Below are positions 43,561 to 55,980 of a DNA stretch of 64,000 nucleotides, piece by piece (the stretch's first letter is position 1; the number at the start of each line of letters is the position of its first letter). Source of the DNA: Entoloma clypeatum (Eukaryota; Basidiomycota; Agaricomycetes; Agaricales; Entolomataceae); the NCBI GenBank assembly GCA_963565915.1, contig OY751491.1, positions 1,674,001 through 1,738,000 of the forward strand, in the 5' to 3' direction. The position numbers were made by a program, and so were the translations under genes. The notes beneath the pieces were generated by a model. It saw only the letters and a list, made by a program, of their open reading frames with translations, did no database searches and was not told where the DNA came from.

Positions 43561-43991
43561 GGGATGTCTCGATGTGAGCGTCCTAATCAATCTTCTGATA
43601 ACAGTTGTCTGGACACCGATAAACTCTCTGACCTCTGTGATCTGACCTGTCTGAGGTCCTTCTTGAATGTGAAAGCTTTTGAGTTTGTTCTGTCAGGCAT
43701 TATAGCGCGTGATCTGGTGTTGCCGAGCAAGATGGATGCTCTCTGCTATCTCGCCGTGGGGGCGATGCTTGTTGTTGTCTAGTTCTTCATCAAGCACCTG
43801 CTGTAGGATGCGACGGATCTCCGATTCGATGTACTGCTGGATGAGCGTAAAATCGATACTGTCTCAAGGACTTAGCTCCTCCTGTCGGGCTTCTGGCATA
43901 GTGAATGGGTTACTGGTGAAGTCTTCAAAGAAGCGTGACATCTTGACTCGTCTGGTAGTTGCTCTCTTTGCTCTGGGCGAATTTAGCAACT

Positions 43992-44335
43992 TGTTATGCT
44001 TAACAAACCGTTCCAAGGTTTGGGCAGAGTATGCAGGAAGTGGAAAGGCGAAGAGCAATGTGATTGCTAAATCTAAGGAATCTACTCTAGTACAAGAGGT
44101 TTATATAGGAACTGACTATAGGAAGTAGCGGATGAGTCAGTACTGCGGAAGGCAGTGCGCATGAGTAAGGCAACTGTGGAAGGCTATGTACAATGAGTCA
44201 TACATACTGCGGAGCTGAGTACAGCTACTGCCGAATGAGTCAGAGCGGTAGCGAAGGGAATGGAAATAGATGTTGCGACATAATGTATTTGTAAGCGGGT
44301 GCCAAGTCAGGCCAATAAGTAAAAGTAGTGTTCGA
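43992..44335 (-). repeat. 5' LTR of Gypsy-5, truncated at its outer end
   Basis: Starts TGTTATGC (inner tip) and is cut at 44,335 within the outer part (AGTAAAAG), where a hAT-like tip begins. The PBS-side sequence reads ATTTAGCAAC, with about nine bases lost after it. Confidence 0.78.
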
Positions 44336-44480
44336 AGGTTCAGTCTACATAGACCTGAACCAGACTGAACTGAACTGAAAAATAGACCACGTTGGACTGA
44401 ACCGCGGTCTAAGATCTATACGTTTTAGAAAATTTAGACTGCAGTTCAGTCTAGATTTTTTTTTTGACTTAGACCGCAAA
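44336..44480. mobile_element. hAT-like element end inserted in the Gypsy-5 LTR
   Basis: The tip TAGTGTTCGAAGGTTCAG matches the left tip of the hAT MITE at 880. Following words GACTGAAC, GTTCAGTC and TAGACC are inverted many times. If 8-bp duplication occurred it would be AGTAAAAG, but I could not find the other end or the second copy, so the far end is lost or far off. Confidence 0.6.
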
Positions 44481-45780
44481 AAGACTGGTCTTTTTGCCCT
44501 TTGGAATACACCTCCAACCCCCCCCCCCTAATATTCTACAATTTTTGGAGATTTTTCAGTAATCTGCATAATATTCTAGATATTTATAGTCCAATTTCAT
44601 CAGTCCAAGGCTTGTTTTGAAGCTACAACTGAGTGGAATACATTTCTAGCTTGTATATAAACTCTTGCTCAGAGTCACAAAGGTTAAGAATTGAGTGAAA
44701 CATGGTGAAAACATAGCTAAAACATATGATTACAGTGTTATTTTGTTGTATCTGTACTATTATTACTGTGTTATTTTTGTTATATCTGCGTGCCTCTCAT
44801 TGCAGAGCGAGCAATGGGTGGATGCGTCGATTCAACGTTGGATGATGCGCAATACGTGCGCATCAAATGTGTCAAATATATGTAAACAAACTCAAAAAAC
44901 ATCGCATTTCTCCTTAATATGGCTACACAGGAGGAAGTAAGCTTACAGACTATATCAATTATGTACCAGAGTATCATATGTCAATAAATATGTATTTATT
45001 TTATGAATTTTCGCCACGGATTTGAGCATATAGCGATGCGACGCTTTACACCAAACAACAGTAAACAACATGCAAATGCATCACGCAGGCGCGCACGGTG
45101 CCTTCCTCATGATCTAATAATAGTTTAACATGATAGAACTCATCAATATATATGTATTCACCTTCTGAAACAGCTTGTATAATTTTTAGATCTCTAGATA
45201 AGATAGAAATGATGAAATGTGCATATTTCAGTAAAAGTGTTATATCTCCATAATGAGTGCACCAAATTTGAAAAACAGATGTGCTGTGAGGTCCCCTGAA
45301 TGAGGAGAAAACAAAGCTGAAACAAAATTTTTTGGTCAAATTTTCGACCTATTTTGCTTCTATTCACCTTATTAAGTCCTTGGGCTTGATTTGAATGGTC
45401 TGAGTAAATTTACATACAATGTTACAATGGTATATATACAGTACATATAGACTACAGTGGTTGTGGAAGGGAGGAAGTAAGAAAAGGTTGTTTTTGTGTT
45501 TGAGAAAACCCATGATGATGCCCTGTTGATTATGATTTACAGTGTGCCATTGTTTTGATGCATCATTTCAGAATTCTACCTACATAGCTCATATATTTAA
45601 CTGGTTATATGCTTACTATTAACTTCTAAGTATCTCTACATAAGTTACAAACTATTTTTAGGACTTACAGTGTCACAGATTGGGCATTGAAGGCGCGACT
45701 TTCAACGACACATGTTGCTCAGCATTGATGCCAAGCACTCTCAGCAATTGCCAAAAGTCAAACCATACATAAGTCGACTG
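44481..45780. other. AT-rich stretch without recognised gene
   Basis: Short frames only, many stops, no domain. May be interior of the hAT-like element starting at 44,336 or plain intergenic DNA. Confidence 0.5.
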
Positions 45781-45829
45781 CCAGCCCAACGTTCCCACAC
45801 TTTTTTTATCCCCCACCTTCACTCCACCC

Positions 45830-46365
45830 AGCCACTTCCCCCCCCAATGCCTGCTCCTCGCCCCCTATAGTGCCCAACGGGGTCGACTAATGCCCAACGG
45901 CTCCCTCTAACGCCCAACGGCGTCCACTCACACCCAACGACCGCGACTCACACCCAACGCCCTCAAATGGCTCCAACGATGTCCACTCGCGCCCAACGTG
46001 CCCCACGGCTCCCTCTAATGCCCAACGGCCTCCCACTCGCGCCCAACGACTGTGACTCATGCCCAACGCCCTCAAACGGCTCCCTCTAGCGCCCAACGGC
46101 CTCCCACTCACATCCAACGGCGTCTGCCCTTACTAGCGCCCAACGGCCCTCTCTGACGTCCAACAGCACCTTCTCGCGCCCCACGGCCCTCTCTTGCCCC
46201 CAACGACACCCTTTCATCGCAACATGTTTCCTTCAAGCCCTACGGCCCCCTCTTGTGCCCAGCGTGCCTAACGCCCTCCAACTCGCGCGCAATGCCCTTT
46301 CTTCGAGCCAAACAGCCCCTTCTTGCGCGCAACACCCTCCCACTCACGCCCACTGACATTACATA
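45830..46365. repeat. Minisatellite, CGCCCAACGGC units (second locus)
   Basis: Imperfect repeats of about 20-25 bp, for example CGCCCAACGGCCTCCCACTC and CGCCCAACGACCGCGACTCA. Related to the array at 1-350. It is followed by CACTGACATTACATACAGCG, resembling CACTAGTATTACATTTAAAT after the first array. Confidence 0.85.
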
Positions 46366-46394
46366 CAGCGTGTATATATTTAGACACAATATAT

Positions 46395-46561
46395 AATACA
46401 AAACCGGTTCAGACCGGTGCAGACCGGTTCGGTCCACCCTCTGTGGGTGCGATGGACCGGTCCGGTTTTTTACGTTTTTGTGGTATTGAAAGACCGGTCT
46501 CGGTCTCGGTCCATCCCTCTCAGAGGCAAAAAACCGAACCGAACCGAACCCTCAAACACTA
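46395..46561. repeat. Short-word block (GGACCGGTCC / CCGAACCGAACC words), hAT-like right tip
   Basis: Nested inverted words, ACCGGTTCAGACCGGTGC, GGACCGGTCCGG, GGTCTCGGTCTCGG and CCGAACCGAACC, ending CTCAAACACTA at 46,561. The tip equals that of the hAT MITE at 1,416 (TTGAACACTA). The block ends exactly where the LINE fragment begins. Confidence 0.6.
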
Positions 46562-46990
46562 ATTGTCCTTGCTGGATTTGGGAATGATGACTGTGACAGA
46601 TTCTTTGAAAGCATTGGGCCAGATTCTGAAATTGTAGCAGGTGTTTGCTAGGGCTGTGAGGTTCGCGAGAGCTTGATGAGTAGTAGTGAAGGAAGCCCAC
46701 TCATTATGAGTAGGTTGGGGAGGGAGTTTGTCGAGAATGCTGGGGTCTGGAGTGACCAGAGGCGCCGAATGAAAGGCGCTGTCAAACATTTCAAACATTT
46801 TGGTTGGTGTAGCCACATCAGAGCTGTCCTGTCTCTTGATGTTGGTCATGGGGTTTAGTTTGCATGCACGATGCCAGTCCATGAGTGACCATGGGGTCTT
46901 CTGTTTGATTGCTACATCCTTGATTTTTGCCTCAAAGTATGTTTGTTTGGCTGTCCAGGTTGCTTTCCAGAGCTCAGAGTAATCTTCGTT
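46562..46990 (-). pseudogene. LINE (non-LTR retrotransposon) fragment, before the RT core
   Basis: The minus strand reads ELWKATWTAKQTYFEAKIKD, KTPWSLMDWHRACKLNPMTN, SAPLVTPDPSILDKL and FRIWPNAFKESVTVIIPKSS-KDN. The last part (W/F-K-x-S/A-x-V-x-IIPK-x-x-K) is the conserved entry to LINE reverse transcriptase. It stops where the hAT-like tip abuts (46,561), so the RT core is missing. 5' truncation and single-fragment nature fit a dead LINE. Confidence 0.7.
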
Positions 46991-46998
46991 GTCTCCAG

Positions 46999-49901
46999 TA
47001 CTTTACAGTCCCCCACGTCCTCCAGTGGAATCCAAAATTCTGCCGGATTTTCATCAGAATTTAGGATTCTGACAGGAATTCTCTGGCAGAATTTTGAATT
47101 CCACAGGAATCCTGAGGAATCAGAAAGGAATTCTACAATTCCTGAATAGAATCTGGTGGTGTAATGAGGTTTGATGGCTCAATTGTATTTAATTAATTTC
47201 ATACATTTTTATTTTATTATACAAGCTAAACAAACCCCCCCCCCCTCCTTTATTTGTCAAAGCAAGGGGGCATGAGAAGAGTTGGGGGGGACAGGGAGGA
47301 CCATGAGAAACACAAAAAATAAATTGATTAGCCCCGTATAAGGCAGAATGACACAATATATACAAATTACAAAAAAATAAATGATAACCCCCGGCATAAT
47401 GCAGGGGGCAATCAAGGCAGGTGTCAGGGTGTGTGCGTGGGGGTGGTGAGAGGGTGTAATTCACACTCCCCCATGGATTCCACACTGGACTTTGAATTCC
47501 ATGTGGATTCCAGGTGGAATTGGATGAAATATATTTTCTATGATATATCTTATACATAGCTATAAATTCCATGTGGAATCCACTGTTATATCTGTCTCTG
47601 AATCTCCAATCCACTCTGATCGTCCTCCAATATTCTGGACATCTGTTACCTCCACATCTCTGCACGTTGCCATCATGCATTTCATATCCATATTTCCCGT
47701 TTACTTATGCATCGCCTTTTCCACGCACATTGCCATCTTGCATTTCATATTCATAACTCCATGCCTTTATGCATTTCATATCCATATTCCTGTTTACTTA
47801 TGCATCGCCTTTTCCACATGGTCCGTTGACCGACATCTCCAATGTTTGTTACAGTCACTGGCAACTTACGCCACAACTCCAGACCTACTCCGACCATCTC
47901 CATAAAGTAATCACATTTAGATATTTAAGCTCGTACCATACCTGTAGTTCCTCAGTTCAAATATCAACAAAGCTCACTCCTCTATTCTCAGTTCATGCCA
48001 GAGATCCTCGCCATGGTACAATACGCCGACAACATTATCTACTGCTCTTCCTCCATTGTTACTCTTCGACGAGCTCAGTACTGTGTCCAAGTCACAACTC
48101 TGCGTCGTCCAATCACTTCCACGTCAATGTGTCCCTCACCAAGATCTCTCTGAGAACCTCCACACCTCTGATCTCTCCTCTGACCTCCTGAAATTGGGAC
48201 ACCTTATCCAACAAACGGCGGCACAACACATTTGTTGAAGCCATGTCCCTCCCCTTTGTTGTTCCTCCACATTTCCAGAGTTGCACTCCGGTCCCAGTAT
48301 TCTGTCCAACCTCCAACAGACTCCGACAAAGCTCCGATGTTTCACCTACTTAACATCCACATGGAATCCACATGGAATCCATATGGCATATATATGTCTG
48401 GAGTTCTATTATATGTTAAAAATCCTCATATTTCACATGGAATCTATGTGGAATAGAGACAGAATTTAGTATCTACCTACTTAAGTATGTTACCAGTTCT
48501 ACACCTTGGTTACATGAGGCTCTGAATTTCAAACATTGAGACATTATTATATCAAACATTCTTGATTACAAATTAAATAGCAAATGAAAATATAATTAAT
48601 TAGGGGGACGCAGATACAAAAAAGTAATTAATAACTGATTAATAACCCCTCGCATAAGGCGGGGGAGGACGAGGCGATAGATGGGGGGTACGACAGGGAT
48701 GGGAGGCCTCGAACGGGGGATTGGACCCCCGTTTGCTGGGCAGCATGAGGGCGCAGACAGGCAGGGACAGGAGGCCGTTGATGTGGCAGGTGGTCCCTGT
48801 TCATCAGAGATGGGAGTGGGCGGCCAGCATGTGTGCGTGGGCTGTGCATGATGTGTGGGTAGTGGAGAGGTGAACAGGGTCAGGAGGTAGCTGGACGGCG
48901 GCTGAGGCAAGGGCAAGGGCATGGTTGTCATGCTCTGGTGACCTGGAATGGGCAGCGAGGCATCAGGTGGCTGTTGTTTCTTGGGTGATGGCAGCTGGGG
49001 TCCGCGAGCAATGCAGGATGGGCAAGTGGCAGTGGAGGGGTGTGCGAGAGGTGGAATGGAAGGGTGGGCGAGAGGTAGCCGGGGACGGGGCACATGCCTG
49101 GCTGGATGGCAGTGACGTGGTGGCCCAGGCAACATGGCACAGTGAGGGCATGCTGGCTGCGTTCTCATGACATGGCACGGCCAGGGCACGGTTGTCGTGT
49201 TCTGGTGACCTGAATGGGTGATGACAATGATGGGGGCAATGGGCTTACCAGGCTGGGAGGCATCAGACATGCAGTCGGCACATCTGGCAGTTGTCGCTTG
49301 TCGTGACATGGCATGGTGAGGGCGCGTATTGATGACCATTCTCTTCCTCTCACCACCACCACCCTTGCGCAATACACGTTCCCGCCATGCACTGACGACT
49401 GCCAAATGCCACCTGGCATTATTGGCCTCAATGGGTAAGCCCTCCCCCACTGTTGTCCTCACTCAGTTGACCCCCCCCTGCCCTCACCATGCCACGTTAC
49501 GACAAGCAACAGCCGCCGGAAATGTGACATGCTTGATTGATGTTTGGAGTTTGCTGAATAGTTCGGAAGTTGCTGAGCATCATTGAGCATAGGTGCACCA
49601 ATGGATCAATGGATTGTGAGTTCAATCTCTGCTTGATGTATTATTTTTTCTAAATACATTACCTATTGATAATAATATTATATAGTAAATGTTATACAAA
49701 TCCATGTGGAATCCTTGGACCAGTGTAAGGAGATTCCACATGGAATATTCCACACAGATTCCATGTGGAATCCACATGGATTCTGCAATTCAGTGTGGAT
49801 TTCATGTGGATTCCACATAGATATTAGAATCAATCATTACTGATGATTGAAATTCCATGTGGATTCCACATATTCCACATGGAATCCTTGGGGGACAGTA
49901 A
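46999..49901. mobile_element. Possible large element with inverted tips TTTACWGTCCCCCA and GGAATCC-type words
   Basis: The left side TTTACAGTCCCCCACG (about 46,999) is matched inverted by GGGGGACAGTAAA at 49,889-49,901. Both ends are followed inwards by blocks of GGAATCC, GGATTCC, ATGTGGAATCCACATGG words (47,020-47,150, 47,460-47,580, 48,350-48,460, 49,690-49,890). Three short GC-rich dyads resembling CCCC-GCATAAGGC-GGGG occur at 47,330, 47,388 and 48,645. The interior holds only low-complexity frames. No target duplication was found, so the limits are tentative. Confidence 0.45.
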
Positions 49902-49904
49902 AGC

Positions 49905-50476
49905 GCTCATTTTTTGGGCAAAAAACCGGACTGGACTGGACTTTCAAACACGAGTGGCAGCTGGTCGCGTTCTGGTGATGTGGCATGGTGGCTGTGGGGT
50001 AGAGGGGCAACAGGGGGCTTGGGTGACATGGCAACAGGGGGTGGAAGGCTGGGGCGTGGGTGGCGGTGCTCAGTCATTGGTAGGGTGGGGTCGTCTTAAA
50101 CAATATCCAACACCACCAAAAGGAGTACATGAGTTGTGGGATAGATTGGCTGAGAAGTGGGGTGAAATTTCACCAGAGGTATGCTGAAACCTAATAGAAA
50201 GTATGCCCAGGTGGATACAAGCAGTTATAAAGGCAAAGGTGGTCATAGATAGTAAAATAATAGAGGATCAAAAAACTGCCCCAATGAGTGACCATTTTGT
50301 TTGGATTATAGCATAATGGGTCTTGATCTGAATCACATGACCCAGGGTCCGTTCAAAAGACACAATGTCATAGTAGTTTACATAATCACCCTAGGTTCCC
50401 TGCTTATGTCAGCAATCCATACCATATTGATCTCTCAAAAATACACAAACATTGGGGCAGTTTTTTGAGCTACTGT
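49905..50476. other. Repeat-rich intergenic DNA
   Basis: Starts with a hAT-like tip fragment (GGGCAAAAAACCGGACTGGA ... TTTCAAACAC, 49,917-49,953) and continues without recognisable coding sequence. Confidence 0.5.
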
Positions 50477-50662
50477 ATATCAGAAAGTAACCAGTTTAAA
50501 CCAGTTCAAACCAGTCCTGGTTTACTTTTTTGAGAAAGGAAAGACTGGTTCACCAGTCTTTGACCAGTCCAGTCCTGGCTTGGAGAAACCACTCAACCAG
50601 TCTTGGTTCTAGGTCCTTAATTTTTTGGGCAAAAAACCGGACTGGACTGGACTTTCGAACAC
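50477..50662. mobile_element. hAT-like right-end fragment with CCAGT words
   Basis: CCAGTTTAAACCAGTTCAAA, CCAGTCCTGG and CCGGACTGGACTGGACTTTC, ending GAACACTA (50,662). Tip and words match the hAT MITE at 880-1,416. The left tip and target duplication are not evident. Confidence 0.6.
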
Positions 50663-50790
50663 TACAAATTGTGCATACTGTTACAGAAAAATATTATTAT
50701 TCTCAATTCACTATGCTATACTACTTACTACATCAATTATTTTTTTACCATGATTTTATAATGCTGATTCTACACTTATATATATTTGTA

Positions 50791-53700
50791 TCAAACTCCA
50801 AAATGTACAAAAGGAATCCATTGATGAAATGGAGCACCTTCCTTACGAAGTTGCTGAATAGCAAGATGCAGCTCTTCAGCTGCTAAAGCAACCTCAGGAA
50901 CACTATTTTGACAAATCTTTGTATACACTGTTTCTGCCACTTTTGGACCATCAGAATCAGCTATACTCCATAATGTGCCTATAGATCCTTGAAATCCAGC
51001 AGCAATAAATCCTTCAGTCAAATGCATTGCTTCATTTACAAGAGCTGTATCTCCCATTGCTGTCTCACAAGCTGATAAAAAAATAAATTTGGCATTTGGT
51101 AAATCTGTATTCAATATTTTTTGCAGTTGGAGCTTTCCATCCCAAAGAAGCAAGCCACTTTGTAGAGGATTTTTTGCATCTTGCAGACCATGACATGCTA
51201 GATGTACCCATGATGAACTCTTTATTTTTTCTAAAACATTCTCAATTGTGGCATCTGCATCAATAAGTTGATAAATTCTTTGATTTTCAAAAGATAAAGC
51301 TACTTTTTCTAGCTCATTCTTAACAGATGGCAGACTTGGAAGGACATTTTTCTGATCAGAAGATTGTGAAACTCCAACAACTGTAATGTTATTATTTCCA
51401 GAATCAGAAGCCAAGTGATGGGTTCTTGCTCTAAGAAGATTCTGAAGTGTAGATGTGTAAGATTGAATATATGGACAATTCACTGGAGCTGCTGCATGGA
51501 TAGGCAAATAAGCAAAGAGTCCTGAAGTGCACCACCAGATTCTACCATCATTTACATCATGCTAACATTTTGATCAGCATTTTAATTCTTTGAAATAAAG
51601 AAGATCTACTAACCTTTTGAAGAATTTTGAAGATTGGCTCAACAATTGATTCCCATAACCATGATAGTATAGTTTCAAAACTATTGTCAACATGCTTTTT
51701 GGGTGCAGGTCTACCATAGCGGTCAATAGTATGACTTGCAATGTGATGAGCTCGAAGACTCTGTCTCAACTGTATAAGATATTCTTCTGCTTTTTTCAAT
51801 GTAATATTTTGAAGTGGCTCAACAATTATTGGCTCTGATACTGAATTCAAGAGAACAATTGCATTACTTCTTATTGTGGCACAATTTAGCAAAATTACTG
51901 GACCAAATTCAGCTACAGATGCTAGCTGCTCATACTGGGAGGGAAGAAGAAATTTTTCAAAGGTATGAAAGCTTCTGATTTTTTCAATCAGTTAATGCCT
52001 AAAGTATGGAAGTTTGTTTTAGAAGTTTCAAACTCATTCTTTGTCAAGAGTTGAGCAGATATATTCTTCAGTATAGCTGCTTCTTTTGGGTACATTTTCC
52101 AGAGAGTATCATTGCTATTTCTTAAAGATAACATTTGTTGATAAATAGTAGAAAGACCCTGTTCCATAAATTCAATAGCATTTTTGAAATTATTACAAGC
52201 AATTGCTGTTGCTGTTGCAGAACTTGTAATACCAGCAATATCAAACTGAAGAATGATATTATATTGTGTTGGTAGTGAACTTCCAATCCACAAAAGATCA
52301 GGCAAACATTTGAATGCTTTGCTAAATGCATGATATAGATCATGTATTGATATTTGCTGAGAAATTTCAGGAAAGCCAGCAAATATAGCTACAGCTTTCC
52401 ATATTGATGCAGGTGATGCAAAATCTGATTTGATTGCTGTTTGTGCAAGAATACTAGCCTTCTGATAATCATCTAAGCTTTGTGATTCATTGAATTTAAC
52501 CATGTACATCATAGCAAGATCTGATTGAAAGTCACACAAATATTTATGCTCAGATGATACACTTGTAATAGCTAAGCTTTGCAAACTTATTGCTTTTTTC
52601 AAATCATCTGGGTTATATAGCTCATTATATCGAGTATAATGAGTTGCTGCCAGATTTTTTTGATAAAAAGAAATATTTCTATGTTCTGCAGGTGTATTGT
52701 TCAGTGATAATTTATAGTAGTAAAGTGCAGTTTCAAGGTCATGTAGTTTTTTTGATATCTCATACTGATAAGTATAAAAAACTGCCAAGGACTGCTGTCT
52801 TTCTGGAAGATAAATATCATCTGAAGATGTGTGTTTTATTGACAATAGATGATAGTTAAGTCCAGCTTTCATATCATCCAAGTTCTGATATCTTTTATAT
52901 CTATCTGTATATGCAACTGCCATAGAATTCAAGAAGACAGAATATGATGGATCATTTTCTGATATTAAATTCAAAGCTAATTTTTTATACTTCACCGCAG
53001 CTGCCAGATCTTCTTCATTATCTAATCTTCTATATCGCACAGTATATGACACTGCCAAATCTCTCAGATAAAAAGGCAGACGAGGATGATCCTCTGGTGT
53101 ATTTTCAACAGCTAGCAAATGAAATCTCAATGCATCTTCCAAAATTTCAAGATTACCACTACTATGATACTTTTCAATATATGACTGTGCCAGATTTTGC
53201 TGATACTCTGGAAGGCAAGAAGCATCTGAAGTATTATTTATGGCTAACTCAAAGTATTTGATTGCTGTATCAAGAGCTTCCAAATTATTGAATCTGTGGT
53301 ACCAGTTGAGATATGAATCTGCTACAGCTACTTAGTATGATGAAAGTTGATGATCAGATGAGGATGTTTTTTCAATGACCAACTTGTAAAGCTCATGAGC
53401 AGTTTTCAGATCATTTATATCACCAAGTCTTTTGTATTGATTTGTATATGCAGTTGCAAGATTTGCTTGAGACTTGAGATAATCAGGATGATCAAAAGGC
53501 AATTTTTCAATTGCCAATTTATAATATCTGAGCATTGCTTCTAAATCTCCAAGACTTCCCAGTCTCTGGTATTGATTACTATATGATTTAGCAATCTCAG
53601 TCTGATATAAATATAATTTGGAACTATTTTCTGGTGCATGTTCAAGAGCAAGTTTTTTGTATTTCAAATCTTTTTCAAGATCTTCAATTCTGCCAAATCT

Positions 53701-55304
53701 TTCATATTGTTTATCATAGGCCTGTCCCACAACAAGTTGATATGCTGACAAGTGAGGATGATTCATTGGTATTATTGACAAAGCTTTCTCACTATATGTT
53801 AATGCAATATCAAGATCCTTAGTATTATTGAATCTTTTGTAGCGTAGCAAATAAGTTGTGCCCAATGAATTCATATAACGTGGCAAGTTTGGATGATTGG
53901 CAGGTATTTTTTCTAATGCTGAGATCAGATAGTTGAAAGCAGCATTTAAATCTTCCAATCTTCCAAAAGCCAAATAATAATCTTTGTGAGCAATACCCAG
54001 ACCAGACTGATATATTGCCAGTCTTGGATGATTCTCAGGTGTAGCTTGTAGAGCAGCTTTTCTGGCATTAAATGCAGCTTCCAAATCAGCCAAATTTCCA
54101 AATCTCTCATATTTCTTAAAATAGTTGCTTGCCAAAGACGACCGTAGCTCCGGAACACCAGGATGATTTGTTGGAATAGTATTCAAAGCAGCATGAGTAT
54201 ATTGCAAAGCACCTTCAAGATCTTCAAGATAACCAAGTCTGCTGTATCTATCTCTGTGAGATACTGCTAAACCTGCTTGATATACAGAAAGATTGGGATG
54301 ATCTTTTGGTGTAGACTTCAGAGCTGATTTATCATGATTCATAGAAGCTTCAAGATCATTCATATTTCCCAGTCTGTAATACTGGTGAGAAAAAGCTTCT
54401 GCAAGAGCTGCATGTCTGTTAGAAAACTGATGATCACTTGAAGAGACACCCTTCAAAGCCAGATTGCGATATTTCAAAGCAGCCTTCAAATCTTCAAGAC
54501 CTCCAAATCTCTTGAATTTCTCCATATAGCATGTTTCTAAGATGCTATATTGATAACTGATATTGTAATTGTCTGAAGTCATACAAACAATTGATGCCTC
54601 TGCATTTATAAGTGCTTGATCAAGCAGAGAAGTATCACTGCTTCTTTCATACCAGATCAAATAACATTGAGCAAGAAAGCCTAAATTGGTGATGAGAGTA
54701 GAACTGCCAAGAACTGCACCAAGAACTGCTTGTTTATAATAGGACACTGCAGTTTCAATATCTTTGAAATTATTAAATCTCTGAAACTGAACTGCATATA
54801 CACCTGCCAGCTCTGCCAGATTTGAGAGATGGTGAGAATGAGATGAAGATGCGGCCCCAAGAGCCAGTTGATGATAATTGCGTGAAGCAGTCAGATCTTC
54901 CAACTTTCCGAGCCTCAAAAATAAAGCCAAGTAAGATACACCAAGAGAAGACCAGCACAAGTGCATGTCAGGATGATTAGAAGGTGTAACATTAGCAGCT
55001 GCTTTGCTGTATTTCAGAGAGCTCTCTAGATCAGAAAGGCTACTCCATCTCTTGAAGTAATCTCTGTGGGATCGAGCAAGAGCAATCCAATATGTACGAA
55101 GAGCAGGATGGCCACAAGAAGCACTAGCTACAGCTGCCTGAGAGCAAATAAAAGAAGCCTTGAGCGCCCGAACATCGTTGCTGTTGTGATAGACAGATCT
55201 GTATGCAGAGCTCAAACGACCAAGAACACTAGGAAGATCAGGATGGCCGAGAGGAAGGTTGGCCAAGGTCTTCTTCATCTTGTCAAGATTAGCCGTGACA
55301 GAAG
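50791..55304 (-). pseudogene. TPR-CHAT protein (caspase/separase-like protease domain), disrupted
   Basis: Large cytosolic-type protein: about 18 tetratricopeptide-like repeats of ~53 residues (consensus like LEDLEAALKYKKLALE, NHPNLPxYQxxLAxxY, RYKRFGN) followed by a linker and a C-terminal CHAT domain. The CHAT domain spans roughly 51,560-50,791: RIWWCTSGLFAYLPIHAAAP, then catalytic His in HLACHG (codon 51,190-51,192) and catalytic Cys in LSACETA (codon 51,067-51,069), about 41 residues apart as in known CHAT proteases. An intron lies at about 51,569-51,616 (GT...AG), and another break or frameshift near 51,965-51,990. A TAA at 53,332-53,334 interrupts the TPR array in frame (a Gln-like position). 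A copia element begins at 55,305 inside the coding sequence. CHAT proteins in fungi and bacteria are linked to proteolytic death or immune responses; substrate unknown. Confidence 0.87.
55300..55304 (+). repeat. Target site duplication of Copia-1 (left; right copy 61,110-61,114)
   Basis: AGAAG on both sides of the copia element, showing one insertion event into the TPR-CHAT gene. Confidence 0.9.
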
Positions 55305-55613
55305 TGTTGAAACTTTTCCATCACGTAGATTAGATTAGATTAGATTATATCACGTGACCTTAGACATCTTCAATTACATACTTGTTTGGTTGGTACAAAC
55401 AGTAGTACGGTATATAAGACCAGGAAACTGTCAATATCAACAAGTTGTCTCTTGACTCTTAACCAGCTCCATCACTCTTACCAGCCTCAACCACTCTCAC
55501 CCGCCTCACCCTCTCCAAACCATGTAAGTGACTAGAACGGTAGAGTAGAGTACTTCCACTGTAGCTGTGTTGCTCAGTACATCTGCGGCTAGCACCCAGG
55601 TGGAACTTCAACA
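55305..55613 (+). repeat. 5' LTR of Copia-1
   Basis: 309 bp, contains TATATAAGACC (about 55,411-55,421) as a likely TATA box. Followed by GGTTATGGGCCCC, the probable primer-binding region (not matched to a specific tRNA here). Confidence 0.9.
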
Positions 55614-55980
55614 GGTTATGGGCCCCGGATAGCAGAGGGACTTGGGAACGCTGGCAACAGCAAGTACCTGCCCACTCTACCCTGGTTGGCAAAGAACCGA
55701 TCGAAGGATCTAGGTTCTGAGTCTTACTTCTTCACACATGAACCTGGGAACGTCATTACGACAAGTACCTGTCATGAAGTGTCCCTAAGGGGATTGACTT
55801 AGTACACATCATGTGGAAACATTGATCGTACCTCACACACTTCTGACAAAAAGGGTCTTTCCCACAAACTGCTATTCCTAAAGGGAATATGTTATGAGGA
55901 ATCATTTATTTGTTTTCTCTGAAAATCAAATTCATAAAGAACATCACTGATTGGGAGAACTCCTTTTAGATTCATTAAAA

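Larger units (their letters stand above)
40229..44335 (-). mobile_element. Gypsy-5 (family B), inverted: truncated 5' LTR through RNase H
   Basis: On the minus strand: truncated LTR (43,992-44,335), gag (about 43,560-42,344), protease and RT (42,302-41,137) and RNase H to SDSIKIRNIS (41,109-40,229). Integrase, ORF3 and the 3' LTR are missing. It faces Gypsy-4 head to head. Frames are broken at several points, for example around 42,950 and 41,570, and part of the sequence after the protease is lost near 41,580 (DPLTRV junction). Confidence 0.88.

Noticed and set aside
48596..49462. 288-codon minus-strand ORF, Pro/His-rich
   Set aside because: Low-complexity repeats (variants of CTGGTGACCTG and GCATGG) generate it; no domain and other frames are equally open.
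50791..55304. TPR-CHAT as part of a CRISPR type III-E system
   Set aside because: The locus has introns and lies among fungal retrotransposons; there is no CRISPR array or Cas7-11-like gene.
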